From the NCBI RefSeq assembly GCF_008698145.1, contig NZ_RZNZ01000010.1, forward strand, positions 53,685-117,684: 64,000 nt of DNA. Direction: 5' to 3'. Positions 43,952 through 52,600 of the stretch are shown piece after piece (the first letter of the stretch is position 1; each line of letters opens with the position of its first letter). Under the pieces are notes generated by a model. That model was given only the letters and a program-made list of their open reading frames with translations, was not told the origin of the DNA and did no database searches. Origin of the DNA: Bifidobacterium vespertilionis (lineage in GTDB: Bacteria; Actinomycetota; Actinomycetes; Actinomycetales; Bifidobacteriaceae). Both the position numbers and the translations under genes were made by a program.

Positions 43952-44395
43952 TCACACGAACAGCCAGGCGATCGCCGCGGCCGCCCCGATGGCGAAGGTG
44001 ACCACGCCGATGATGATGAACAGCCGGCAGAACGACTCCGACTTCTCCTCCGGCAGATACGCGGTCGCGGGATCGTACGGATCGTAGCCGACCGTCATCC
44101 GATCGCCGACGTGCGCGCTAGGCCGGCCTTTGGAGATCGACGAGGACACCGTGTACTCCACGCCGCCCACTTGATACGCGACCTCGGGGCTCCATGTGAC
44201 GGAGGTGCCGTCACTGTCGCGGTCCACATGCCGGATCATCCGCGTCACTTCGCCGACCGTGGATGCCGTGCAGCGCGCGGCCAGCTTGCGATCACGCCAC
44301 AGGAGAAAGCCTCCGACCAGTATGAATATCAGCCCAACGAACATGAAAATGGCACCGAACGGCAGCAATGCGGATAAGTTTGTGGTCTCAACCAT
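43952..44395 (-). CDS. DUF3592-type membrane protein
   Basis: 147 residues: membrane segment 1 (residues ~10-33), a beta-rich extracytoplasmic domain (ARCTASTVGEVTRMIRHV, GDRMTVGYDPYDP) and membrane segment 2 near the C-terminus. This is the standard DUF3592 layout; function unknown. ATG 44395 has AAGGAGG upstream, within a sequence duplicated at 45918-46075. Confidence 0.75.
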   Translation of the reverse strand: MVETTNLSALLPFGAIFMFVGLIFILVGGFLLWRDRKLAARCTASTVGEVTRMIRHVDRDSDGTSVTWSPEVAYQVGGVEYTVSSSISKGRPSAHVGDRMTVGYDPYDPATAYLPEEKSESFCRLFIIIGVVTFAIGAAAAIAWLFV

Positions 44396-44577
44396 GGGAG
44401 CCTCCTTGTCCCGGGTGTTTCCATTATCGCACTGGGTGCGGGCACAGCACCCCTCCGCATCATCCCCCACGAATTGCGACGAGTGCGCATTTTGGGCGTT
44501 TATGGAATTCGACGAGTGCAAATATCCCCCATGCATGAAACCGGACGAGTGCAACGCAATATCGCGGATCGCCCATT
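44396..44577. repeat. Duplicated promoter-leader block, copy 1
   Basis: This block and 45918-46075 share the RBS GACAAGGAGGCTCCC, the minus-strand -10 GATAATGG, and repeated GACGAGTGC units (three here, two in the other copy). Copy 1 ends at the DUF3592 ATG and runs on the other side into a DUF4143 remnant. Confidence 0.75.
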
Positions 44578-44993
44578 TCGCAACGGGACTCCGCCGCGAC
44601 ACCGGTCTGGCGGCGAATCTGCTCGGCATCGACACCGAGGAGCACACGTTCTCTAGCCAATACCGCGGCAGCTTGTACGAGAACGCAGTGATGGTCGAAA
44701 TCATCAAGCGCCATCAGGCTCTGGGACGCGAGCTACTGCTGTTCTACTGGCGCGACAGCAACAAAAAGGAGATCGACGCGATACTGGAGCAGGGCGGCAG
44801 ACCACGGTATGCCGTGGAGGTCAAATCCTCCGCCACATACAATCCGAAGTCGTTCGCGACCCTCGAGGATCTCGCCCCGATGATGGACGTGCCGACGGAA
44901 GGCCGCTTTATGGTCTACGGCGGCGATGAGGCATTCTCCATCAGGCATAGCCATGTCATCGGCTTGGGTGACTTCGGACGGCTCGTCGCGTAG
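44575..44993 (+). pseudogene. 3' remnant of a DUF4143-domain ATPase gene
   Basis: The frame TGLRRDTGLAANLLGIDTEE, then GSLYENAVMVEIIKRHQ, LLLFYWRDSNKKEIDAILEQ and YAVEVKSS is the C-terminal DUF4143 half. The AAA half with Walker motifs is absent and the left side joins directly to the duplicated leader block, so this is a truncated relic. Stop at 44991-44993. Confidence 0.8.
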
Positions 44994-45089
44994 GGAGGAC
45001 CGTGTCCGCGGGACGCATACGCCGATGGCCTCGATTCATCGGGATGATGAGCCGGGGCCATCGAGGAGAAAAAATTTACGGGATCGTCA

Positions 45090-45767
45090 CTAAGCAGCCA
45101 ACCGATGCTTTCGCACCTTCTTGAGGTAGTTCTTCTTGAAGGCGCGTGCCGATCCGAAGAAACGTTCGTCGGTCGCGGTCTGCTCGCGGTTCTCGTACTT
45201 GAGTGAGGTCAGCTCGATGGTGCAGATGAAATCCGCCACCTGAGCGAGACGGTAGTCGGTCGGCGAGCCTTTGCGGTAGACGACGGCCTGTTTCGAGAGC
45301 GCGTATTTGATCGCGCCGTGAATGGCCTGCGTGACGAGACTCTGGCCGCCGTCGTAGTACACCTTGATGGCGTCGAAGCTCTGGAAGAGCGCCAGATGAT
45401 CGAACACGATGTTGACGATGTCGCGCTTGATGCGTGCGCCCAGCTGTTCCAAGGTTGCATAATCGGCCTTTCGGTAGATGAGCGTCACGTATTGTGCCGG
45501 CAGTTTGAACAGCATGGACAGAAAGTAGGTGAGCAGGCGCTTGCGCTGGCTGATGCCGAGGTGCTGATAGGCGTCATGCCCGTTCAACAACGGTGAGGCG
45601 TGCATGGGGATGTCCGGCAGCCCTGCGTCGCGGAGCGTTTGTTCATAGCCTTCGAACATGGGGGTAACGGGATCGGACTGGTCATGGAACACCAGCGTCA
45701 GCGCGTAGTACTTGGACTGAAATCCCTGCTCGCCGCTCTCGTCGGCGAAGATCGAGATTTCAGCCAT
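45090..45767 (-). CDS. DUF3800-family protein
   Basis: 225 residues. FADESGEQGFQSKYYALTL at the N-terminus with the acidic DES motif, a helical middle and DYRLAQVADFICTIEL near the C-terminus fit DUF3800, which has an RNase H-like fold and is often found on mobile elements or beside defence genes. AGGGGG precedes the ATG. A terminator hairpin immediately upstream (45791-45810) can stop transcription before the gene. Confidence 0.85.
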   Translation of the reverse strand: MAEISIFADESGEQGFQSKYYALTLVFHDQSDPVTPMFEGYEQTLRDAGLPDIPMHASPLLNGHDAYQHLGISQRKRLLTYFLSMLFKLPAQYVTLIYRKADYATLEQLGARIKRDIVNIVFDHLALFQSFDAIKVYYDGGQSLVTQAIHGAIKYALSKQAVVYRKGSPTDYRLAQVADFICTIELTSLKYENREQTATDERFFGSARAFKKNYLKKVRKHRLAA

Positions 45768-45770
45768 GAC

Positions 45771-45810
45771 ACCCCCTGAAAATGAAAAATGCCGGGGGAT
45801 TACCCCCGGC
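45771..45810 (-). terminator. Terminator inside the DUF3800 leader
   Basis: On the minus strand GCCGGGGG pairs with CCCCCGGC around TAAT, followed by ATTTTTCATTTTC and only 3 nt later by the ribosome binding site and ATG. This is the arrangement of an attenuator. Confidence 0.7.
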
Positions 45811-45917
45811 TCCTGGAAGTCTCACATTGCTGCGGACCTGTGTACTACCAACCATACCGGATACCGCAGTGCTTCGCAAGTCGCAAGTCGGCTATGTGCC
45901 AGCGCCGTGCCGACCTT

Positions 45918-46075
45918 GGGAGCCTCCTTGTCCCGGGTGATTCCATTATCACACGGGCCATGCGAATGCGGAACCCCTCCACACCCGCCCCATGAATTGC
46001 GACGAGTGCGAATATCCCTCATGCATGAAACCGGACGAGTGCAACGTAATATCACGCATCGCCCATTGCGCCGTC
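45918..46075. repeat. Duplicated promoter-leader block, copy 2
   Basis: Matches 44396-44577, but the start codon position after GACAAGGAGGCTCCC reads AAGG instead of ATGG, so no gene starts here. Its minus-strand promoter (GATAATGG) now faces DUF3800. Confidence 0.75.
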
Positions 46076-46103
46076 GCTCCAGTGCCTTGATACGACCCGG
46101 GGG

Positions 46104-46541
46104 TTACTCCATCCCCACTGCGTCCAGCGGAGACTGAATCTTGTTCAGCAACTCCGTAGGAGATATGGCGGGAATGGGAGACTTGGCAAAGTCCTTGACA
46201 TTCCGCGTAACAATGTAATCGCACTTGGCACCTACCGCTACAGATGCCACGAAAGCGTCTTCCGTGTCCTTGAACCCATATGACAGGCCTCTCAGCACCG
46301 CCGATTCATCCAACGGGGCTATGTGAGCGACCGCCATGCATCGTGACAGCGCCTGGACCGCCACTGCGTGATTGGTCTGCCTGGCCGTCAGATAGATGAT
46401 CGTGGCCGCCGCATGAGCCGGCATAAACAGATCGAATTCCTGGTTTGCATACAGCCCCATCACCAGTGCGGAGTTTTCGTAGTGAGGTTCGCGCCTGAGG
46501 ATGACGTCCATGAAGATGTTGACGTCCAGCATGAGTCTCAT
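46104..46541 (-). CDS. PIN-domain toxin (VapC-like)
   Basis: 145 residues. MLDVNIFMDVILRR carries the first acidic metal ligand, FKDTEDAFVASVA the central ones, and CDYIVTRNVKDF the last, as in PIN-domain ribonucleases. The ATG overlaps the antitoxin stop (ATGA), so the pair is co-translated. A new stop codon in GVTP-like overlap is not present; the gene is intact. Confidence 0.9.
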   Translation of the reverse strand: MRLMLDVNIFMDVILRREPHYENSALVMGLYANQEFDLFMPAHAAATIIYLTARQTNHAVAVQALSRCMAVAHIAPLDESAVLRGLSYGFKDTEDAFVASVAVGAKCDYIVTRNVKDFAKSPIPAISPTELLNKIQSPLDAVGME

Positions 46542-46789
46542 AGGTACTTTTCCTCGAGATGACGACGATAGTCATCCTTTTCGTCCGCATGCGCATCCCC
46601 AGCGCCCACGCCCATCCCGATCAGTTCCTGGATGAGCGGTGGCAGTCCCCCCAAGGAGCGGACTTCATCCAGCGAGTTGAGATAATCCCCGACGAGCGAC
46701 GAAAGACTGCGACCGGAGGCCGCCGCATACCGCTTTCCCTTGGCCACCGCTTGGCTGTCCACGCTGAGGGTGAGTTTATCCGTCGGCAT
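46538..46789 (-). CDS. DUF6364-type antitoxin
   Basis: 83 residues. KLTLSVDSQAVAKGKRYAAA, GRSLSSLVGDYLNSL is a ribbon-helix-helix DNA-binding domain; the acidic tail (DAHADEKDDYRRHLEE) probably wraps the toxin. ATG 46789 has GGGAGG upstream; the frame upstream to 46852 runs through the operator. It is the first gene of the toxin-antitoxin pair. Confidence 0.85.
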   Translation of the reverse strand: MPTDKLTLSVDSQAVAKGKRYAAASGRSLSSLVGDYLNSLDEVRSLGGLPPLIQELIGMGVGAGDAHADEKDDYRRHLEEKYL

Positions 46790-46804
46790 TGGGACCTCCC
46801 TACC

Positions 46805-46835
46805 TATACGTATATGCATTCTAAGTATACGTATA
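46805..46835 (-). promoter_or_regulatory. Toxin-antitoxin operator/promoter
   Basis: Two perfect copies of the palindrome TATACGTATA (46805-46814, 46826-46835), 21 bp apart, lie directly upstream of the antitoxin RBS. This is the classic form of a ribbon-helix-helix autoregulatory site. Confidence 0.75.
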
Positions 46836-46900
46836 ACAGATGTCTTTGCCAAGACGACAGGTTCCGCCGGAAAATGCCATCGCCATGGCCAAGGCAGGCT

Positions 46901-47097
46901 AGGGTGCCTCTGAGTTTTGCTTGTTAAGCGAACAATATCGATTCCGCGACGAAAGATCGCATTCCGTGAGCGAGAAGACCATCCGCCGCGAGCTCATGCT
47001 GCCCGAGGAGCTGGCCCTGCTGGGCACCGACGAGTGCGTGTACATCCTCAGGGGCGCGCCGCCGTTCAGGAGCCGGAAGCTGGAGGCGAAGGGGTGA
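46901..47097 (+). pseudogene. C-terminal remnant of a VirD4/TraG-type coupling protein
   Basis: The frame ending at the TGA 47095-47097 reads SEKTIRRELMLPEELALLGT, then DECVYILRGAPPFRSRK, the characteristic C-terminus of conjugative coupling ATPases. An in-frame stop lies just before 46901, so only ~65 codons remain. This marks the former presence of a conjugative element. Confidence 0.75.
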
Positions 47098-47189
47098 GGG
47101 TGGGGCGGGGAGTGAAGACGGTTTTCGTCTCCTCCCGCCTCTATTCTTAGAACAAATGTTTGTCGAACTGTTGTTCCAAGGAGGTTGTG

Positions 47190-47579
47190 GTGGCGAACGA
47201 GTGCCGTCTGGTCTACCACTGGTGCGGGCACGGGGAGAAGGTCCCGTACAGCCTGCCCACGCGCATGTTCGAGGCGCGGGTGCGCGTGATCCGTTCCACG
47301 GCGTGCGACTGGTGCCGCAAGGGCGCCGACGAGCAGAGCAACCTGCTCGACGGGTGCGCGCCCATGGAGGGCCGCGAGCCCCTGGTCTCCCGGGCGGAGG
47401 CCATCCGCCGGCGTGCGCTCGGCCAGGCCAGGGCGCTGCGCGGGCACGCCACGGGCGGGGAGCTGGACGGGTTCGACGAGCTGCTGCGCCGGATCAGGTG
47501 CATGAACGACCCGCGGTGGTGGGTCGAGCACCGGGCGGACGCGATCGCGGTGCTCGCGCGGGACATCGAGGTGTTCTGA
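47190..47579 (+). CDS. Small cysteine-rich protein with putative zinc finger
   Basis: 129 residues. Cys12/His14 (VYHWCGHGEK) and Cys39/Cys42 (ACDWCRKG) could bind zinc; the rest is helical and Arg/Ala-rich. GTG at 47190 has AAGGAGG with a 5-nt spacer and is chosen over an ATG at 47160 without one. I recognise no family; it may be a leftover cargo gene of the conjugative element or belong with the operon that begins 84 bp downstream. Confidence 0.6.
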   Translation: MANECRLVYHWCGHGEKVPYSLPTRMFEARVRVIRSTACDWCRKGADEQSNLLDGCAPMEGREPLVSRAEAIRRRALGQARALRGHATGGELDGFDELLRRIRCMNDPRWWVEHRADAIAVLARDIEVF

Positions 47580-47662
47580 AGGCCTCGATCAGACAGCCCG
47601 GACGCCGGGCATGGCCGTATGATTGTGGGATATGATCCGCACCCAGACCGGAGGGAGAATCG

Positions 47663-48973
47663 ATGGACAGCGCCGTTCGGCTGGTTCCCACCATGGCGCC
47701 GGTGCTCACGAGCGTCGCCGAGACGAACGAGCGGTTCCACGGGGAGATCCCGTCCGCGGTGAAATTCGCGTGCCCGTACTGCAACCGTCCCGTCATCCCG
47801 GTCGCCGAGCGGGCGCGGCGGCGTTCGCCGATCCATTATTTCCGCCATGCCCGTGACGATGAGTGGGCGCACCGATGCGTCCTGTATCAGGCCGGGGGCG
47901 ACGCCTCCATGGACACGCAGGTGCCCCCGCTGGCGATGACGCTCAGGCGGGATCCCCGTGACGGCATGTTCGGGGTGGAGGTCGGCGTGCGCAGACGCGC
48001 AAGCGCATACCTCCGCCGCGTCCTGACGCCGAAGGACGCGATGACGGTGGACGGCGTCGGCCATTCCCTTGCGGACCTGGCCATGAGACGCGGGGCGGCC
48101 GTCCCGTTCGAGGACCCGATCCGGGACCCCCGGCGTCGCATAACGATCCCGGATCGCTGGTGGAGGTACGTGGGGCGCGCGCAGGAGTGCCGGGGCGTTC
48201 TGATCTTCTCCGATGTCTTCGGCGTCAACGGCGGCAGATACCTGCCCATCGGGTCGGCGCTGCAGTCCGGCGAGGACTACTACGTGGTGTCCGGGCAGGC
48301 GGACCCGCGCGGCATGAGGTCCCGGTTCGATCTGGTTTCCAAGGTCGGCAGGGTCCGCGGCCCGGGAAACCTGACCGTCCATCGGGTCCGCGTCTCGTCG
48401 GCGTCCGGGCGGTGGGACCGGGCCGATGACTGGCTGGGCGGTTACGGCTATTGCCTCTCCGAGTTCGACAGGGCCGCCCGTCTGGCGTGGCCGCCGAGTC
48501 TGAGGACGTCCGGCGCGGACGAGCCCCTGTTCCTGAACGCCACGCCCGTGTACGCGTCCCCCTATCTGGCGGACGACGATGCCATGGACGATGTGGTCGA
48601 CAATCGTGCGTATCTGCCCAACGCGCGCGAGGTCGGGCTGGTCGGCTTCCGCCGGCTTCCCCAAACCCGACCAAGCCGGATGCGCGCCGAATTGGAATCG
48701 TTCTGCCTGTTCCTCAAACCGGATGCGCGCATGCCGTGGACCTCGGTCATCATCAGCCGCACCCGGCCGGACGATCTCCACCCGTTCGACCCGGCCCATG
48801 CCGACGGTCCGGAACCCGGTGCCGGCGGGGAACAAGCGGAGCCGCCGACCGTGATCCGCCCGACCAGCGCGGGCATGGCGGTCGCGCTCAAACGGATGGG
48901 CTTCGACGTCGGCAATGCGGCCTGCCGCGGCCTGGCGGTCGCACGGGAAAGGAAAAGGGAAAGGGGACGCTGA
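47663..48973 (+). CDS. Uncharacterised operon gene 1: CoiA-like zinc-finger protein
   Basis: 436 residues. FACPYCNRPV (Cys37/Cys40), HYFRHARDDEWAHRC (His58, His62, Cys72) matches the metal site at the start of CoiA-like proteins. The rest is unlike the CoiA nuclease domain and has no motif that I recognise; PTVIRPTSAGMAVALKRMGF near the C-terminus is helical. GGAGGGAG precedes the ATG. The stop TGA shares its A with the next gene's ATG (TGATG), so expression is coupled. Function unknown. Confidence 0.75.
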   Translation: MDSAVRLVPTMAPVLTSVAETNERFHGEIPSAVKFACPYCNRPVIPVAERARRRSPIHYFRHARDDEWAHRCVLYQAGGDASMDTQVPPLAMTLRRDPRDGMFGVEVGVRRRASAYLRRVLTPKDAMTVDGVGHSLADLAMRRGAAVPFEDPIRDPRRRITIPDRWWRYVGRAQECRGVLIFSDVFGVNGGRYLPIGSALQSGEDYYVVSGQADPRGMRSRFDLVSKVGRVRGPGNLTVHRVRVSSASGRWDRADDWLGGYGYCLSEFDRAARLAWPPSLRTSGADEPLFLNATPVYASPYLADDDAMDDVVDNRAYLPNAREVGLVGFRRLPQTRPSRMRAELESFCLFLKPDARMPWTSVIISRTRPDDLHPFDPAHADGPEPGAGGEQAEPPTVIRPTSAGMAVALKRMGFDVGNAACRGLAVARERKRERGR

Positions 48974-51048
48974 TGGTATGGCTCAACGATTCGGAATACA
49001 CGCGCGCGTCGGTGTGCCTCGTGCAGCTGACGCCGTCGGGCGACGTGGACAACCTGCTGCGCCTGATGGACTATCTGCCCACGCTCGACGGCATAGGATC
49101 GTACCGGTGGGTGCTGCGCGACAACGCCGCGCCGGGCAGGGCGCAGCAGGGATGGTCAGACCCGGACAATCCGAGGACCATGTACAACCCGGACATCATC
49201 AGCCAGCTGAGGCGCAACGCCGAGGACTTCGTCTTCGTCAAGTGGTGCCCGAACCAGAAGGACCCCAGACGCCCCTGGCTGCTCGACCCCTACACCCGAC
49301 CGTACGGGCGCACCCCCGATTTCTACGAGGTGATCGACTGCCCGGACGTTCACGACGAGCGGGCCATGCGCGTCAGGCTCGCCCTGGGATGGAGGCACGG
49401 GGGCACGCCTACCAGGAAAGTGTTCATCGTGTACGGAGAGCATGGCGACCGGCTGGACGCGATCCTGATCGACCGCGACGAGCTTGACTGGTCCGGCGGG
49501 ATCCTGCGCATCAGGCCCGACGCGCGGCTGGGCGCGAAGCACTGCGTCCTGGACAAAAACAGGGTCCACGAGTCCCATCGCGGGAACGGCTCGAATCCGC
49601 GCTACCTCTACGACGGCGCGACAGCGCCTGAACCGGACGGCGATGTCCTGGTCCGCCCGCTGTCGCAGTACGCCGCCGAATACGTGCGATGGTACTTCCG
49701 GGACCGCGCGGCCGATATGGGCGATCTGGACGAGCCGCACATCGCCCGGATGATCGCCGCCGCGCTCGACGCCCCGGAACAGCTCGACAGGTACGTCGGG
49801 ATGAAGGTCTCCGACCGGGAGATCGCCGAACTCCGGCAGGCCGTGTCGCGCGCCATGATGCCCGACGGCGACCTCATGGCCAAGCTCGTGCGCGACGAGC
49901 TCATGCGCAATCCCGGATTCGTGGAACGCTGCCGCAGCGAGGCGCTGAGGGACCTGGACGCGGAGGCGGACAAACGCCGCGCGCAGATCCGCGATCTCGA
50001 GGAAACCGCGCGGCGCCGCGCCGAAGCCAACGACCGGCTCGAGCAGCTTGCCAAGCCCCTTCAGGAACGCAGCGCGAGGATCCGGCAGGACATCGGCAGG
50101 CTCGAGCAGGAACTTGAACGGGTCAGAAGCCATAGGGACGAGGCCCTCGCGCGGATCGACCAGGACGTTGCATTGAGGATCGGGCTGAAGGCCGTGGCCG
50201 GCGCAGGCGCAGCCGCCGCGACACCGTCAATGACCCCGGTCCCCTACCGCGCGCGTGATGTGGAGGACGCCGGCGGTTCCCCCGCCGACGCCATCCGCCG
50301 CAACCTGGAGCTCCATGGCGTGACCGCCGTCGACGGCGACTGCCCGGTGGAGGCCCTTGCCACGGGATTGGCGGCGACCGTGGGATGCGCCAATCTCCTC
50401 GCCGTGGATTCGGCGTTCGCCCCCGCCATCGCGAACGCGCTGTCCTACGCGATCGCGGGGGCGCCGGCGTCCCACGCCGGCATTCCCGCGGACTGGAACG
50501 ACGCCGCGGCATTGGAGGCCATGCTCGCCGCGAGAGCAGCGGGCGTGCTTGTGCTGGACGGGCCCATCGACACGGTCAACGAAAGCCTGCTGTTCGCCCT
50601 GTCCCGTCTGGAAACCGAAACGACCGTCATCCTGCCCATCGGCGCCTACGGCAATCTCAACCTCATCGCCGGCGAGGTCTGGGACCATGCGTTCTACGTG
50701 CCGACCGAACGATACGCGGCGCTACGCCCCGGAAACGGCCCGGCCAGCAAGGCCGGAACCACACCCAAGCCCGCGCCGGGAAACGACGCGACGATGAAAC
50801 ACGCCGGGAAACTGCGCCGCGAGCTTGGCGGCGCGCTTCCGTTGAACGCCCTGACGCTGCCCGGATCGGTGGCGGCGGCGATGAACGGCCCGTCTGGATC
50901 CGGCGCGCGATGGATCGCGGCCCATCTGGCCCTGCGCCTGCGCGCGGCGGAAGGGATCGGCGGAGCCGGGAAATTCGCCGGCGGCGACCATGGCTCGCGC
51001 TCCGCGCGTCTGCTGCTGGACCGGATCGGCGAGACCCATGCCCGTTAG
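48973..51048 (+). CDS. Uncharacterised operon gene 2: coiled-coil protein with degenerate AAA-like domain
   Basis: 691 residues. Residues 1-300 are a mixed domain (CLVQLTPSGDVDNLLRLMDY, RKVFIVYGEHGDRLDAILID). Residues ~319-400 are a strong coiled coil (RRAQIRDLEETARRRAEAND, IGRLEQELERVRSHRDEALA). Residues ~430-580 look like an ATPase-type domain without Walker A: a Walker-B-like VLVLDGPI at 525-532 and LSRLETETTVILPIGAYG after it. The C-terminal 110 residues are Gly/Ala-rich helices. No homologous family is recognised. It overlaps both neighbours, so all three products are likely made in fixed ratio. Confidence 0.75.
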   Translation: MVWLNDSEYTRASVCLVQLTPSGDVDNLLRLMDYLPTLDGIGSYRWVLRDNAAPGRAQQGWSDPDNPRTMYNPDIISQLRRNAEDFVFVKWCPNQKDPRRPWLLDPYTRPYGRTPDFYEVIDCPDVHDERAMRVRLALGWRHGGTPTRKVFIVYGEHGDRLDAILIDRDELDWSGGILRIRPDARLGAKHCVLDKNRVHESHRGNGSNPRYLYDGATAPEPDGDVLVRPLSQYAAEYVRWYFRDRAADMGDLDEPHIARMIAAALDAPEQLDRYVGMKVSDREIAELRQAVSRAMMPDGDLMAKLVRDELMRNPGFVERCRSEALRDLDAEADKRRAQIRDLEETARRRAEANDRLEQLAKPLQERSARIRQDIGRLEQELERVRSHRDEALARIDQDVALRIGLKAVAGAGAAAATPSMTPVPYRARDVEDAGGSPADAIRRNLELHGVTAVDGDCPVEALATGLAATVGCANLLAVDSAFAPAIANALSYAIAGAPASHAGIPADWNDAAALEAMLAARAAGVLVLDGPIDTVNESLLFALSRLETETTVILPIGAYGNLNLIAGEVWDHAFYVPTERYAALRPGNGPASKAGTTPKPAPGNDATMKHAGKLRRELGGALPLNALTLPGSVAAAMNGPSGSGARWIAAHLALRLRAAEGIGGAGKFAGGDHGSRSARLLLDRIGETHAR

Positions 51049-51763
51049 GCTTCTGCACATGATGGCCGGCGATCTGGGCGTCATGCGGATCGCCGGCGAG
51101 GATGACGCACGGTTCATGGCCCGCACCACGTACACCGCGCTGCGGTTCTGGATGCAGGCCTACTGCCTCGACGACGGGTACGGCGGCTCCTACGGGCTGT
51201 CCGGCAACACGGTCAGGCACAGGGCCGTCGACTGGCTCCGCGGCATCGGCGCGATCCAGCCGGGCATGGCGTCATGGTACGGCGGGACGGACGGGTACGC
51301 CGACGCGGCCGCGCGCGTGTTCGAGGTCCTGAAGGCGACCGGGGACCTGGCGCGAACCGCTGATGGACTGTACCGGTGCACGTCCCGGCATTCGCTGCCC
51401 GTCGGCACGGGGCGGGCGATCGTCATGGGATTGGCCGACCCCACCGATGACCGGACGAGCGCCATGTCCGGCATGGCGTACCTGACAGAAGCGGCCGCGA
51501 AGCCCGATCCCACCCGGGCGAAACGACCCGTCGGCCGGGAACACGCGTACACGGCGGACTTCACACCGCTCGACGGACGCCATACCCTGATCACGCTGAG
51601 CGCGCCGCTGAATCTGTTCCCCAAGCGCGGCAGGACCATCGATCTGCTCGTCTGGCCCCACCGCCACGCGCGGGATCTGCAGCAGCTCGTCGTGCGCACG
51701 GACTACACGCCGATCATCGTCGCATTGCTGGAAAACACGGGGTTCACAACGGCCGTACACTGA
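51038..51763 (+). CDS. Uncharacterised operon gene 3
   Basis: 241 residues, no signal peptide or membrane segment. Aromatic-rich N-terminal half (YTALRFWMQAYCLDDGYGGS) and a beta-rich C-terminal half (AYTADFTPLDGRHTLITLSA, VRTDYTPIIVALLENTG). ATG 51038 lies 11 nt inside gene 2; ATG 51059 is an alternative. No family recognised. It ends 176 bp before the first CRISPR repeat. Confidence 0.7.
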   Translation: MPVRLLHMMAGDLGVMRIAGEDDARFMARTTYTALRFWMQAYCLDDGYGGSYGLSGNTVRHRAVDWLRGIGAIQPGMASWYGGTDGYADAAARVFEVLKATGDLARTADGLYRCTSRHSLPVGTGRAIVMGLADPTDDRTSAMSGMAYLTEAAAKPDPTRAKRPVGREHAYTADFTPLDGRHTLITLSAPLNLFPKRGRTIDLLVWPHRHARDLQQLVVRTDYTPIIVALLENTGFTTAVH

Positions 51764-51938
51764 TCCCAAACCGGCGACGAATGCCGAGGAAACACCCAAT
51801 CGGGAAAGGAAGAGCCGACTCTGAGTACCAAACAGTCCCGTCACTTCAGCACGACCACGCAATTTGGGGACATGATCGTCGTCTGCTCGCCCAGCGAACA
51901 CCTTTCTGCCATCTCGGCCACATCAACGGCGACCAGTA
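51764..51938 (+). promoter_or_regulatory. Region preceding the CRISPR array
   Basis: 175 bp between operon gene 3 and repeat 1. If crRNA is read on the plus strand this is the leader side. It is not A/T-rich. A frame following GGAAAGGAAGAG (from CTG at 51821) stays open through repeat 1, which might be the beginning of a gene cut off by the array; CTG is not a usual start. Confidence 0.35.
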
Positions 51939-52550
51939 GTTGGGAATTAGCATCCTCCCCTCTTGATAAGCTGTAGGTCGTGCCCAACACCACCGGCTAC
52001 CCGTTGGGAATTAGCATCCTCCCCTCTTGATAAGCTGTATATCCTGCGCGGACCTACCGGAGAACTGTTGGGAATTAGCATCCTCCCCTCTTGATAAGCT
52101 GTCCGGAACGCTCATCTACCCCGCGCGCAAGTTGGGAATTAGCATCCTCCCCTCTTGATAAGCTGTTCAGCCGGTAAGGCAAGGCGAGAAGCTTGTTGGG
52201 AATTAGCATCCTCCCCTCTTGATAAGCTGTACGCGACCTTCCAGAAGAAGGATTCGAAGTTGGGAATTAGCATCCTCCCCTCTTGATAAGCTGTTGGCAG
52301 CCACGTCGCCAGCGTCGCCCAAGTTGGGAATTAGCATCCTCCCCTCTTGATAAGCTGTCCACCCTCCCCGCGCCGCTCGACTGACAGTTGGGAATTAGCA
52401 TCCTCCCCTCTTGATAAGCTGTACACCGCGCACATCGAACTCGCCGAATAGTTGGGAATTAGCATCCTCCCCTCTTGATAAGCTGTGTCCAAGAGCAAAA
52501 TCGCCAGCAACCGTGTTGGGAATTAGCATCCTCCCCTCTTGATAAGCTGT
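51939..52550 (+). CRISPR. Type II-C CRISPR array, 10 repeats and 9 spacers
   Basis: Ten identical 36-bp repeats beginning GTTGGGAATTAGCATCCTCC and ending CTTGATAAGCTGT start at 51939 and every 64 bp to 52515. All nine spacers are 28 bp, a little shorter than usual. Both end repeats are intact. The anti-repeat in the predicted tracrRNA (minus strand near 57362-57380) pairs with the 5' part of the repeat as read on the plus strand, so crRNA is transcribed toward cas2, opposite to the cas genes. Confidence 0.98.
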
Positions 52551-52600
52551 AGAGCCGCTCAAGAGGGGCCATATTTCGCCGTTTCCACAGGTTTTCACGT

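Noticed and set aside
45021..45075. Terminator of the DUF3800 gene
   Set aside because: On the minus strand the U-rich run comes before the stem, the wrong order for an intrinsic terminator.
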